64,000 nucleotides of DNA from NCBI GenBank assembly GCA_035601575.1, contig DATNNZ010000323.1, positions 9,200 through 73,199 on the forward strand, given 5' to 3'. A model generated the notes under the pieces. That model did not search any database and was not told the DNA's origin. It was given only the letters and a program-made list of their open reading frames with translations. Origin of the DNA: DASTDH01 sp035601575. GTDB taxonomy: Bacteria; Verrucomicrobiota; Verrucomicrobiia; Chthoniobacterales; JAFAMB01. Made by a program: the position numbers and the translations under genes. Below, piece by piece: positions 1 to 8,762 of this stretch (position 1 is the first letter of the stretch; every line of letters starts with the position of its first letter).

Positions 1-43
1 TATCCACGAGCGTTCCGTACACGTCAAAGGCAAGGACACGCAT
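1..43 (-). CDS. HAD-superfamily hydrolase, N-terminal fragment (runs off left edge)
   Basis: Only the first 14 codons are inside the window. They read MRVLAFDVYGTLVD from an ATG at 43 on the minus strand. FDVYGTL is the motif I signature of HAD hydrolases, most like the type II 2-haloacid dehalogenase group; the first Asp of the motif is the expected nucleophile. The gene is divergent from the TPR gene that follows, separated by about 450 bases. The family call rests on this single motif, so substrate and length are unknown. Confidence 0.55.
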   Translation of the reverse strand, partial: MRVLAFDVYGTLVD

Positions 44-495
44 GCTTGAACTATGGAGCCGATGCCAAAAGCCCGTTAACAGAAATCTGCGTCCTTCAAG
101 CACTTGAGTGTCGATTTGCTTGAGTCGATCTGCGTCGAAGATCTTTCACCTTTTCGCCAGCGCGGCACAATTCCCTTTAACCGAGCGCAATCAATCGTCA
201 ATCGAGGCATTGCATCCTCTGTGCTTGGCTTTTGAGTTGGTCATCACCGGCATTTCTAATTTTTTCAAGACCCAGTAAAAAAAATTCCGATTCCTATATT
301 TTCCCGGAGTCGACAACCGCAGCGGAACGAGCTGGAAGACAAACTTTCGCAGGTCCAATCTGAGATCCGCTTGCAAAAAGGTTTTTTTGCAGCGAAACAT
401 GTTCAGCCAGGCGCCGCGTCCTTAACGTCGGTTTGGTGGATCGCGTTCGTCCCAAGAAACTATTTGCTGCTCCCCCCGCTTCTTCTGCTGCCTTT
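44..495. other. Intergenic region between divergent genes
   Basis: About 450 bases separate the HAD gene start and the preferred start of the TPR protein. Short open frames exist on both strands but none shows a recognisable protein or a ribosome binding site. The region must hold both divergent promoters; I see no convincing -35/-10 pair or operator. An in-frame TTG at 433 could extend the TPR protein by 21 residues into this stretch. Confidence 0.4.
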
Positions 496-3006
496 ATGTC
501 CATGCCGGTCTATCGCATCCTGATGTCGTCGCGAGATGACGCTCGATCCGAATGCGAGCGAGTTGGTGAAATAGTAAGGCGGGTTGGCGAAGACTACCGC
601 GAAGAGATTAGTCTCGAACTTCTTTTCCACCGGAATCACGGGAGCACCGCCAACAGTTTCTCAATCGACACTCATGAAGCGTTCGATTTGGTCGTGTGTC
701 TGATTGACGAGCGGTGCCGGGACACTGGCACAGCCCCGGAGGCATCGGACATGCAAACAATCGGAAATGCCGACACCGACGCGACGACGCATACCACCCA
801 GATCGGACGCATCCCTGATTTTCTGTTATTTACAAGGGAGTCCGAAATTATCGGCCAAACGCCAATGGCCGGACCCGAGGCAAACAATTCCGGGTGGAAC
901 GCGCTCGAACGCTTTTTGCAGGACTGGAAGAAATATGGTGTTAATCGTCAAGGCGACTTTACCACCAGCATCAATCGCTATCGCGATACGGAAGAGTTCG
1001 AGCAGACATTCGAGCGAGTGTTGCGCCAAAAATGCCGTCAACGCTCCGCGCAACCAGTTATCGAGCATCTCTTCCCGCAAGGTGAAGCGTTGACTCAGAC
1101 CGATCACTTCTTTCACCGTTTTGGCGAAGCGCTGAGCATGGATGTCCGCTCGTATGTGTATGACTGGATTTGGCAGATCCGGATTCAGGGCCGGAAAGAG
1201 CGCCGCTTTGTCGCAAAAACCGTCTTTACAATCAGTGGCGCGCTGATAGCAGCAGTCATTTTTGGTTCCGTCAGCTTTCATCGCTACCATCATTTTGAAG
1301 ATGCGCACCGGGTGGCAGTCGCTCAAAAAAGCGAAGCTCAACGGCAAATGCGGCAAGCTGTGAACGCTCGGTATCGTGCTGAGTCAATGGTTCACACGAT
1401 CGTCGCTGATATTGGAAACAACCTCATTCCGGTGCGCCGAATGGATCTGCTCGACGGCGCCCTTCGAGGGGTCGAGTCCTACAACCAAGAGATCGGGGGC
1501 AATCCGCATGATCAACCGATCTCAGCATTGCGTGTCGCCGCCTTGGACGATCAGGCCGATCTGCTTCGAGACGAAGGAAAACTGGAGGCAGCCGTCAGTT
1601 CAAGACGAGAGGCGTGTGAAATTATACGCCAATTCATCAAAGAAGGTCAGGAGCGCACGCGCTGGTCTGATCACCTGGCTCAAGAGATGCAGACGATAGG
1701 CGACATCCAGGTCTCGCTCAAGAGCCCGGATCCAGCAATTTCATCGTACAAGGGCGCCACCGATCAACTGCAAGAATTAGTCGATCAAAGTCCCGAGAAT
1801 CTCCCTTGGAAGAACCGGTTGGCGGTGACTTTGCACAAGCTTGGGACGATCTATTTCAGCGAAAACGATTGGTCGAAAGCCATCGGATCTTATCAGCGAG
1901 AGCGCAGGATTTTACAGACTCTGACTGGGAAACAGCCGAACGATTCTGCCCGTTGGCTTTTGTTGTCCGATGTTTTTAATCGACTAGGTGAACTCTACGT
2001 GAACGTAGGCGCTCCCGAGCAAGCGACGACCTCGTACAAGGGAGCGCTCGACGTCGCCAGAAAGCTCACCGATCTCAACCCCGGAGACATCCAGCTTCGT
2101 CGAAATTTGTTAGCCTGTCTGGAGCGAACCGGATATGCTCTGGAAGCCGAAGGCAAACTCCCGGAAGCGCTCGACCTCTACAATGAGCAGTTAGACAGCG
2201 TACAAAAATCGCTGAGCGAAGAACTGACGAACAACGAATTGCGCCGGGACGTGTCGATTAGCCTTGACCACATCGGTGGCGTCTTACGCGCCGAAGGACG
2301 CCCGCAAGCCGCATTGAAGTACTATCAGCAATCTCTGGAAATAACTCAACGAATGGCCGATGAGGATCCGGCTAATCGCACCCGGCAACGGGATCTTGCG
2401 CTTGGGCTCGTCAATTTGGGGAGTATCCAGGCTGACCTCGAGCGTCCGGAAGATGCACTAAAAACTTCCGAGTCCGGCCATGCCATTTTTCAGAAGCTGC
2501 GCGACGAAGAACCGGATAACTCGGCTTACCAAAGTGATTTGGCGGTCTGCTTGGGTCGCTTGGGAGATCTTCTGAAAGCGGACGGGCAACTCGACAAGGC
2601 TCTCCAATATTATGTCGACTCGCTCCAGATCTCTCAAAAGCTTACCCAATCGGATCAGAACAACAGTCTGTGGTGCCAGGATTTCGCGCTGGCGCTGCAA
2701 CGCGTAGGTGAAACTCTAATTGCCCTGGAAAAGCCTCAAGACGGACTCAAGGACTACCAACAAAGCTGTGAGATCTTTGAACGTCTACTTGAGTCCAACC
2801 GAGCTAATCCTGCTTGGCAAGAGTTTTTGGCCAACGGATATTTGCAGTCTGCGAAAATCCTGCAACGCCAAGATAAGGATGCTCAGGTTGCACCTAATCT
2901 CGTCCGTTGCCTAGAAATGCTACGAGAGTTGCAAGGTTCGGAGCAACTGGACGACTTCGGTGTTTCTCTGCTCGGAGAGACCGAACAGATTCTGGCCAGG
3001 CAGTAG
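496..3006 (+). CDS. Membrane-anchored TPR protein with DUF4062/TIR-like N-terminal domain
   Basis: Predicted 836 residues from ATG 496; TTG 433 is an alternative. Residues 1-190 resemble the DUF4062/TIR-like domain that precedes NTPase or repeat regions in bacterial signalling and conflict proteins: an opening strand plus SSRDD, a DLVVCLIDE strand, and a tail with RDTEEFEQTFERVLRQ. A single hydrophobic helix lies at about residues 238-260. A charged helical linker follows, ending in an RMDLLDG motif that is typical of multi-TPR proteins of this class. About ten degenerate TPR units then run to the end (repeated pattern LxxLGxxxxxxGxxxxAxxxY). No NTPase or kinase domain is visible between domain and repeats. 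A role in protein-protein interaction or sensing at the membrane is inferred; the actual function is unknown. It appears monocistronic. Confidence 0.75.
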   Translation: MSMPVYRILMSSRDDARSECERVGEIVRRVGEDYREEISLELLFHRNHGSTANSFSIDTHEAFDLVVCLIDERCRDTGTAPEASDMQTIGNADTDATTHTTQIGRIPDFLLFTRESEIIGQTPMAGPEANNSGWNALERFLQDWKKYGVNRQGDFTTSINRYRDTEEFEQTFERVLRQKCRQRSAQPVIEHLFPQGEALTQTDHFFHRFGEALSMDVRSYVYDWIWQIRIQGRKERRFVAKTVFTISGALIAAVIFGSVSFHRYHHFEDAHRVAVAQKSEAQRQMRQAVNARYRAESMVHTIVADIGNNLIPVRRMDLLDGALRGVESYNQEIGGNPHDQPISALRVAALDDQADLLRDEGKLEAAVSSRREACEIIRQFIKEGQERTRWSDHLAQEMQTIGDIQVSLKSPDPAISSYKGATDQLQELVDQSPENLPWKNRLAVTLHKLGTIYFSENDWSKAIGSYQRERRILQTLTGKQPNDSARWLLLSDVFNRLGELYVNVGAPEQATTSYKGALDVARKLTDLNPGDIQLRRNLLACLERTGYALEAEGKLPEALDLYNEQLDSVQKSLSEELTNNELRRDVSISLDHIGGVLRAEGRPQAALKYYQQSLEITQRMADEDPANRTRQRDLALGLVNLGSIQADLERPEDALKTSESGHAIFQKLRDEEPDNSAYQSDLAVCLGRLGDLLKADGQLDKALQYYVDSLQISQKLTQSDQNNSLWCQDFALALQRVGETLIALEKPQDGLKDYQQSCEIFERLLESNRANPAWQEFLANGYLQSAKILQRQDKDAQVAPNLVRCLEMLRELQGSEQLDDFGVSLLGETEQILARQ

Positions 3007-3236
3007 GCTGTCCGAGAGTCGGCGATCGCTCATTTTGACAGGGCGAAAGCCTGTAAGCAGTGACTTACGAATTGTGCACGCTGTCTTATGGCCCTTCGGG
3101 CCAACAGACGGAGGCGGCAATCGCGATTCACAATCCGCGGGCGCTTCGAGGACAACCTGCCGCCATAATCTCGCCAGCAATAGCAACGCCCCAGCCGGAC
3201 AGCGGCGGGAGCGCGACGACGGCTCCAGGAGAACCA

Positions 3237-3641
3237 CTAATAGGTTACGATTCTGGGAAGCTGCTTGGACTCTTCGACCCAACGCTGAACGGTGGATATC
3301 CCCGGAAGCAAACGCACTTGGTGTTTCTTCTCATTGCTCGCTTTGAGCGCGGCGTGCAGATGATCCGGCCTGCGCTGAGCAAGTTCGACAACAGAATCAA
3401 CGCCCGAGGCTTGTAACAGTTCCGCATATTGCCGACCAATTCCTTTCACTCGGAATAAATCGGCTTGATTGACCCACTTTAAAATGTGGTGCTCGGCAAA
3501 TCCGGTTTTCTTCGCCAGTTCCAGGCGGTGCTTCGGACTCGATCCGGCTTGCAACAACTGTTCTGCGGTTTTGATTCCTTCAGCTTCTAACTTCTTGGTG
3601 TGGGAAACTCCAATACCTTCTATTTTGTTGATGTGACTCAT
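3237..3641 (-). CDS. DUF4332 family helix-hairpin-helix protein
   Basis: 134 residues from ATG 3641; an upstream in-frame start at 3689 would add 16 residues without family similarity. The protein opens with INKIEGIGVSHTKKLEAEGI and has a second similar unit, VKGIGRQYAELLQASGV, both helix-hairpin-helix-like (GIG followed by a helix). This is the DUF4332 pattern. Such folds usually bind DNA backbone or serve as small protein modules, but the function of the family is not established. The gene converges on the TPR gene, with 230 non-coding bases between, and diverges from purH. Confidence 0.75.
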   Translation of the reverse strand: MSHINKIEGIGVSHTKKLEAEGIKTAEQLLQAGSSPKHRLELAKKTGFAEHHILKWVNQADLFRVKGIGRQYAELLQASGVDSVVELAQRRPDHLHAALKASNEKKHQVRLLPGISTVQRWVEESKQLPRIVTY

Positions 3642-3788
3642 GTTCTGGGGTTTGCGCTCAGTATGACAAACTCCAGAAGTATCTGCCAAACGCGTTTATT
3701 GGCAGTCTCGGAAAATTATGGCTCTTCTTGCGGCTCAACCATCTATTGTCGACAAGGTGCGACGTATGGTTAGCTTAACACTTTCAGA

Positions 3789-5318
3789 ATGAAGATTAAA
3801 CGCGCCCTCCTGTCGGTCTCGAATAAGTCCGGACTCGTTCCCTTTGCTCAACGCCTGAGCAAAATGGGCGTGGAAATCGTATCGACCGGCGGAACGGCAG
3901 CCCTCCTAAAAAAAGAAGGAGTCGCTCATGTGGAAATGGAACAGTTTACCGGCTTCCCGGAAATCCTTGGTGGCCGGGTAAAGACACTTCATCCGAAGGT
4001 GCACGGAGGATTGCTGTTCGTTCGGAATGACCCGGACCATCAGCAGCAAGTCGAGACCAATCAGATCGAGCCAATCGATCTGGTGGTCGTTAACCTTTAT
4101 CCTTTCGAGGCGACCATTAATAAACCGGAAGTGAAGCTGGAGGAAGCAATCGAAAAGATCGATATTGGCGGTCCATCAATGCTCCGGAGCGCGGCCAAGA
4201 ATTACCGTTTTGTAACGGTCGTGACGGATCCCGCCGACTACAGTCTGGTTTTAGAGGAACTCGACCTGCACCATGGCGAAACGACGCTGGCTTTGCGCGA
4301 ACAGCTGGCCATCAAGGTCTTTCTGACCACCTCCCGATACGATACCGTGATCGCGAGTTATCTAAACCGCGAGCAGGCGACATCCGGATCCTACGCGGTG
4401 TCGCTCCCGTTGGAGATGCGGCTACGCTACGGGGAAAATCCGCATCAGAGTGCCTCCCTTTACGGTCGTTTTGGCGACTATTTTCAGAAGCTGCACGGGA
4501 AGGAACTTTCCTATAACAATATTATCGATATCGACGCTGCCGCCGGGCTCATCCGTGAATTTGTTGAGCCGACGGTTGCCATCCTGAAGCACACCAATCC
4601 ATGCGGCGTGGGATCTGATCAAGACCTCCGGGAGGCGTGGCTAAAGGCCTTTGCGACGGATAAACAGGCACCGTTTGGAGGCATCATTGCCTGCAACCGT
4701 CCGCTGACTGAGCCATTGGCCCGAGCTATTTCCGAAATATTTAGTGAAGTGATTATCGCGCCGGAGTTTGAACCCGAGGCCCGCGCTTTACTGCAGAAGA
4801 AAAAGAATCTTCGTCTCATTAAAATGTCCGACTGGTTCGAGTCCACTCGATCAGAACCGGGTGTGCGTTCGGTGATCGGTGGGATGCTCGTGCAAGAGAA
4901 GGATTGGGGAGAACTACATGAGCCGGAGCGACGAGTCGTTTCGCAACGACCGCCGACCGCCGATGAAATGAAGGCCATGTTATTCGGCTGGAAAATTGTC
5001 AGACACGTAAAGTCCAACGCCATTGTTTATGCCGCCAAAGATCGCACGGTCGGTATCGGCGCTGGTCAGATGGCGCGTGTCGACTCCTCACGGATTGCGA
5101 TCTGGAAAGCAGGTGAAGCGGGCCTTTCCTTGAAGGGCAGTGCAATCGCAAGTGACGCGTTTTTCCCATTTGCGGATGGATTGATTGCTGCCTCGGAGGC
5201 AGGGGCAACCGCAGTCATTCAGCCGGGGGGCTCGGTCCGCGACAATGAGATCATTCAAGCGGCCAACGATCGTCAAATGACGATGGTCTTTACCGGCATC
5301 AGACACTTCCGACACTAG
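3789..5318 (+). CDS. purH: Bifunctional AICAR transformylase / IMP cyclohydrolase PurH
   Basis: 509 residues, normal family length. PurH performs the last two steps of de novo IMP synthesis: transfer of a formyl group from 10-formyl-THF to AICAR, then ring closure of FAICAR. The N-terminal MGS-like cyclohydrolase domain (about 1-140) starts RALLSVSNKSGL and carries the STGGT phosphate-binding loop. The transformylase part carries the Lys267-His268 pair in KHTNPCGVG, the known active-site dyad. The start at ATG 3789 fits the family N-terminus. A strong hairpin follows the stop codon directly, before pdxJ. Confidence 0.97.
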   Translation: MKIKRALLSVSNKSGLVPFAQRLSKMGVEIVSTGGTAALLKKEGVAHVEMEQFTGFPEILGGRVKTLHPKVHGGLLFVRNDPDHQQQVETNQIEPIDLVVVNLYPFEATINKPEVKLEEAIEKIDIGGPSMLRSAAKNYRFVTVVTDPADYSLVLEELDLHHGETTLALREQLAIKVFLTTSRYDTVIASYLNREQATSGSYAVSLPLEMRLRYGENPHQSASLYGRFGDYFQKLHGKELSYNNIIDIDAAAGLIREFVEPTVAILKHTNPCGVGSDQDLREAWLKAFATDKQAPFGGIIACNRPLTEPLARAISEIFSEVIIAPEFEPEARALLQKKKNLRLIKMSDWFESTRSEPGVRSVIGGMLVQEKDWGELHEPERRVVSQRPPTADEMKAMLFGWKIVRHVKSNAIVYAAKDRTVGIGAGQMARVDSSRIAIWKAGEAGLSLKGSAIASDAFFPFADGLIAASEAGATAVIQPGGSVRDNEIIQAANDRQMTMVFTGIRHFRH

Positions 5319-5364
5319 CATGGAAATCTCACTAGCGCTTACGGCGCCAGTGAGATTTCCATGC
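5318..5364. terminator. Long perfect hairpin between purH and pdxJ
   Basis: The arms 5318-5333 and 5349-5364 are perfectly complementary over 16 bases (GCATGGAAATCTCACT and its reverse complement). After one mismatch a further GCGC/GCGC pairing leaves a loop of only a few bases. The stem starts within the purH stop codon. There is no T-tract on either side, so it is not a canonical intrinsic terminator. It may attenuate transcription, protect the purH mRNA 3' end, or be a mobile palindrome; these roles are inferred. Confidence 0.55.
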
Positions 5365-5373
5365 TTACGTTGT

Positions 5374-6117
5374 ATGCTGAAACTAGGTGTAAATATTGAT
5401 CACGTCGCAACGCTGCGCCAAGCGCGCTACGTTGGAATGACCGACTCTCCCAATTGTGAGCCCGATCTCATCGCGGCTGCATCCATCTGCGAGCGTGCTG
5501 GCGCCAGCGGTATCACCGTCCACCTCCGGGCCGATCGGCGCCACATACTAGACCAAGATGTCTTTCGGCTGCGCGCCAGCTTGGTTACGAAGCTGAATTT
5601 GGAAATGGGAAATACGCCCGAAATTATTGATACGGCGATTCGCGTTTTGCCGGATGACGTTTGTCTTGTCCCCGAAAACCGGCTAGAAATAACCACGGAA
5701 GGCGGGTTAGACGCTGTGCGTCAGGCAAAATCTCTTCGAAAAACGGTCGAGCGTCTTCAGGCCGCCGGCATCCGCGTAAGTATGTTCATCGAGCCTAAGG
5801 CCGAACAGATCGAGGCAGCAGCCAACCTTGGCGCTCAAGTGGTGGAACTCCATACCGGAGCATACTCCAACGCACTGGATGATTTTCGCGCCGACGAACT
5901 AGATCGGCTCGAGGCGGCGGCTCGCCGGGCGGAGGAAAAAGGACTGGTCATAAATGCCGGCCATGGGATCAACTACGAAAACGTACACCCGCTCCTCGCG
6001 ATTCATGGCTGGAATGAGTTTAACATCGGTCATTCCATAGTTTCGCGTGCGCTCTTCGTCGGTTTGGAAAATGCGGTTCGTGAAATGGTGCAGAAACTAG
6101 CTTCCGGAAAGCAGTGA
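5374..6117 (+). CDS. pdxJ: Pyridoxine 5'-phosphate synthase PdxJ
   Basis: 247 residues from ATG 5374, matching the family start MLKLGVNIDHVATLRQ. The frame is open further upstream, through the hairpin, but that part is not PdxJ-like. PdxJ condenses 1-deoxyxylulose 5-phosphate with 3-amino-2-oxopropyl phosphate in the DXP-dependent vitamin B6 pathway. Visible signatures are VNIDHVATLR, GITVHLRADRRHI, and FIEPKAEQ. The stop overlaps the GTG start of acpS by four bases, the pdxJ-acpS pairing also seen in enterobacteria, so translational coupling is likely. Confidence 0.97.
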   Translation: MLKLGVNIDHVATLRQARYVGMTDSPNCEPDLIAAASICERAGASGITVHLRADRRHILDQDVFRLRASLVTKLNLEMGNTPEIIDTAIRVLPDDVCLVPENRLEITTEGGLDAVRQAKSLRKTVERLQAAGIRVSMFIEPKAEQIEAAANLGAQVVELHTGAYSNALDDFRADELDRLEAAARRAEEKGLVINAGHGINYENVHPLLAIHGWNEFNIGHSIVSRALFVGLENAVREMVQKLASGKQ

Positions 6118-6506
6118 CAGTATTTGGTATTGGGATCGACGTGGTCGAGAACTCACGGATCGCTGATCTGATTCGGAGTCACGGTCAGCGTTTTCTAGAT
6201 CGCGTCTATCAGCCCGGCGAGATCGAATACTGTCGATCGATGCGAGACCCGGCACCCCATTTTGCTGCCCGCTTTGCTGCCAAAGAAGCTATCTCGAAGG
6301 CATTCGGAACCGGATTTGCCCACCGCATCAATTGGCGCGATATCGAGGTCCGCAGAAAGGCAAGCGGCGAACCGTTCGTTGTGCTCCATGCCGGCGCGGC
6401 GGAGCTAGCCAACCGACTGAACATTGAGACCGTCTTAGTTAGCCTTAGCCATTCGCAAGCATACGCCGTCGCCAATGCGCTGCTGTTAAAGAGTGCGAAC
6501 CAATAG
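6114..6506 (+). CDS. acpS: Holo-[acyl-carrier-protein] synthase AcpS
   Basis: 130 residues, GTG start inside the pdxJ stop (GTGA overlap). AcpS moves the phosphopantetheine arm from CoA to a Ser of apo-ACP. The family motifs are both present: GIGIDVVENSRI near the N-terminus, with the Mg-binding Asp, and RFAAKEAISKAFG, with the second metal-ligand Glu. The C-terminal SLSHSQAYAVA block is also typical. It lies in an apparent operon pdxJ-acpS-scpA; scpA starts 24 bases downstream. Confidence 0.95.
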   Translation: MTVFGIGIDVVENSRIADLIRSHGQRFLDRVYQPGEIEYCRSMRDPAPHFAARFAAKEAISKAFGTGFAHRINWRDIEVRRKASGEPFVVLHAGAAELANRLNIETVLVSLSHSQAYAVANALLLKSANQ

Positions 6507-6530
6507 GCAGTCCCCCAGAGTACCTTCTCC

Positions 6531-7262
6531 ATGCCGTCGGATTACAAAGTTAAAATTGAAGTGTTCGAAGGACCGCTGGATCTCCTTCTTTATCTAATCA
6601 AAAAGGAAGAGGTCGATATTTATTCGGTCTCGATCGAACGGATCACCGGTCAATACCTTGAATATCTCGATACCTTCCGAATGCTGGATCTCGAGATTGC
6701 CGGCGAGTTCGTCGTAATGGCGGCCACGCTCATCTATATCAAGAGCCGGAGCTTGCTTCCCGTGCATCAACAGCCGCCGGAAGCCGATGCCGAAGAGGAA
6801 GATCCCAGATGGGATCTAATCCGGCAGCTGATTGAATATAAGAAATTCAAGGACGCCGCTTTGCAGCTTCATCAAAGAGAGCTGCTGCAGGAAGGATTCA
6901 TTCCACGGATTCCGGAAAAGCCTGAGTTCGATGAACAAGAAACCCTTCTCCAAAGCGAAGTCGGCATTTTCGATTTAATTAGTGCGTTCCAGAAGGTGCT
7001 GAAAAAGCTCGAAGTCCGTCGCGAAGATCTCCGCGAGATTTTTGAAGAAAATTTCACCGTTTCCGACAAGATCGACTTTATCATCCGCACCACTAGCGCG
7101 AACCAACGAATCGCATTTTCCGAACTATTCGCTTCGGCCGCAAGTCGCACCGAGATTGTTGTCACTTTTCTTGCTTTGCTTGAGCTAATCCGCTTGAAGC
7201 AGTTACGAGTCACGCAGGACGCACCATTTTCTGAAATCGATATCGAACGAATAATCGTCTGA
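6531..7262 (+). CDS. scpA: Segregation and condensation protein A
   Basis: 243 residues. ScpA is the kleisin subunit that bridges SMC heads in the chromosome condensation complex. The N-terminus has the family signature VFEGPLDLLLYLIKKEEVDIY, followed by LEIAGEFVVMAATLIYIKS. The C-terminus has the winged-helix LLELIRLKQLRVTQ segment. Its partner scpB lies 11 kb away (18186) instead of directly downstream. No smc gene is in the window. Confidence 0.95.
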   Translation: MPSDYKVKIEVFEGPLDLLLYLIKKEEVDIYSVSIERITGQYLEYLDTFRMLDLEIAGEFVVMAATLIYIKSRSLLPVHQQPPEADAEEEDPRWDLIRQLIEYKKFKDAALQLHQRELLQEGFIPRIPEKPEFDEQETLLQSEVGIFDLISAFQKVLKKLEVRREDLREIFEENFTVSDKIDFIIRTTSANQRIAFSELFASAASRTEIVVTFLALLELIRLKQLRVTQDAPFSEIDIERIIV

Positions 7263-7380
7263 GATACCGTCACCATGGAGGGTCCGACTGTGAGACATCA
7301 TGACAAATTTGTCATCGCAGCTCTGGCGAGATTGTCATGATCGCCGTTGAGTTTGGGGCTGTTGAGCCCGCTAAGGAACC

Positions 7381-8745
7381 GTGAGAATCTTGCTACTACT
7401 CTCTTGCTTGTTTTTCAGTGGGTGTATGGGGTACCAAAGCTACCACTCACAGCCACTTCTCGACTCGGGAAGAGCAGGGAACGCTCGCGCACGAAGCCTG
7501 AACGCGCTTGAGGTCGATGTGGCCCAGCTACACCATCCGTTGTTACCACCAATCGCCTTGAGTTCCAAACGCGGTATCGGACCTGATCAAGCGGCAGTTT
7601 TGTCCGTCTTGCTGAGCCCCAAACTCGTGGCGGAACGTGACCGCCGAGGCTTAGCCCAGGCCCAGCTCGTACAGGCCGGTATTCTGCCGAATCCGTCGAT
7701 TGGTATAACACAGGATTTTGTTACTGGCGGCTTTACCAAGGGCGCGTTTAATCCCTACGGATTTAATGCTAGCTGGGACGTTTCGTCTCTGGTCCCTCAC
7801 GGAGCAAAAGTGAAAGCCGCACGGTCAAATGTCGATGCAGTCAGTCTCGACGTTGCTTGGACTGAGTGGCAAACGGCGGAAGGCGCCAAGCTTGCGTTTT
7901 ATCGCGTGGTGGCCTTGCAAGCTCAGCTGAGTCGGGCCAAGCAAATCGATGCCGATCAACAGGCTACTGTGACCGCACTGCAAGCGGCCGTGGACCGTCA
8001 TGAAAGGAATGTGGTCGATTTGGCCGCTGCTCAGGCCGCGCGACAAGATTCTCTGACTGCCATTCTCGCCATTCAGCAAGAGTTGGATCAGAGGCGGTTG
8101 GCGCTGAAAAGAGCGATTGGTTTTTTGCCTCAATCTCAGCTGGCAATTCGATATGATTTCGCTCTCCCCTCTTCCGTCTCACCGCCCTCAGAAAGAGAAT
8201 TACTGGCGAACCTCGAAAATCAACGACTGGATTTAGTTGGACTTCGGGCGGGTTACCAAAGCCAGGAGGAGACCGTCCGCACCGCGATCCTGGCTCAATT
8301 TCCGAAAGCGGCACTCGGGTTCGCCCATGCCAGCGACAACTCAAATATCCATACCACCGGATTCGGTATCACATTCGATTTGCCGCTCTTTGATCGTAAC
8401 CAAGGAGCCATTGCTACCGAAAAAGCCACCCGACTGAAGCTTTACGACGAATATGCCAATCGCGTATTCGAAGCGCGTTCCGATATCGCTTCTGCCCTGG
8501 CGGACATCCGTTCGCTCAATCAGCAGATTACGGTTGCGCAAGAGGCCCTGCCGGTCTTCCAGCGCCTCGTCGATACTTCAAGAACTGCTGCGGAAGAGGG
8601 TGCGGCCGACGTACTGGGCTACTTTCAAGCCCGGATTAGCTTGAACCAGAGAAGTCTGCAAATCCTCAAATTGAAGCAAACACTGATCGAAGCCAAGAGC
8701 GCGCTGGAACTTGCCTCCGGCAGGTACCTACCGGCCGAAAACTAA
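7381..8745 (+). CDS. TolC-family outer-membrane efflux lipoprotein
   Basis: 454 residues from GTG 7381. The N-terminus is a lipoprotein signal with lipobox LFFSGC. The body is an outer membrane efflux protein with two repeated coiled-coil halves (OEP domains, roughly 100-260 and 270-450), rich in Ala/Gln heptads. It should form the trimeric outer-membrane channel of the export complex encoded by the next two genes. The adaptor gene starts 17 bases after its stop. Substrate cannot be read from this component. Confidence 0.88.
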   Translation: MRILLLLSCLFFSGCMGYQSYHSQPLLDSGRAGNARARSLNALEVDVAQLHHPLLPPIALSSKRGIGPDQAAVLSVLLSPKLVAERDRRGLAQAQLVQAGILPNPSIGITQDFVTGGFTKGAFNPYGFNASWDVSSLVPHGAKVKAARSNVDAVSLDVAWTEWQTAEGAKLAFYRVVALQAQLSRAKQIDADQQATVTALQAAVDRHERNVVDLAAAQAARQDSLTAILAIQQELDQRRLALKRAIGFLPQSQLAIRYDFALPSSVSPPSERELLANLENQRLDLVGLRAGYQSQEETVRTAILAQFPKAALGFAHASDNSNIHTTGFGITFDLPLFDRNQGAIATEKATRLKLYDEYANRVFEARSDIASALADIRSLNQQITVAQEALPVFQRLVDTSRTAAEEGAADVLGYFQARISLNQRSLQILKLKQTLIEAKSALELASGRYLPAEN

Positions 8746-8762
8746 GCGGGGGTAGTAACACT

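Noticed and set aside
826..1356. Minus-strand 176-residue frame inside the TPR gene
   Set aside because: It is fully antisense to a long gene with clear domains and has no recognisable motif.
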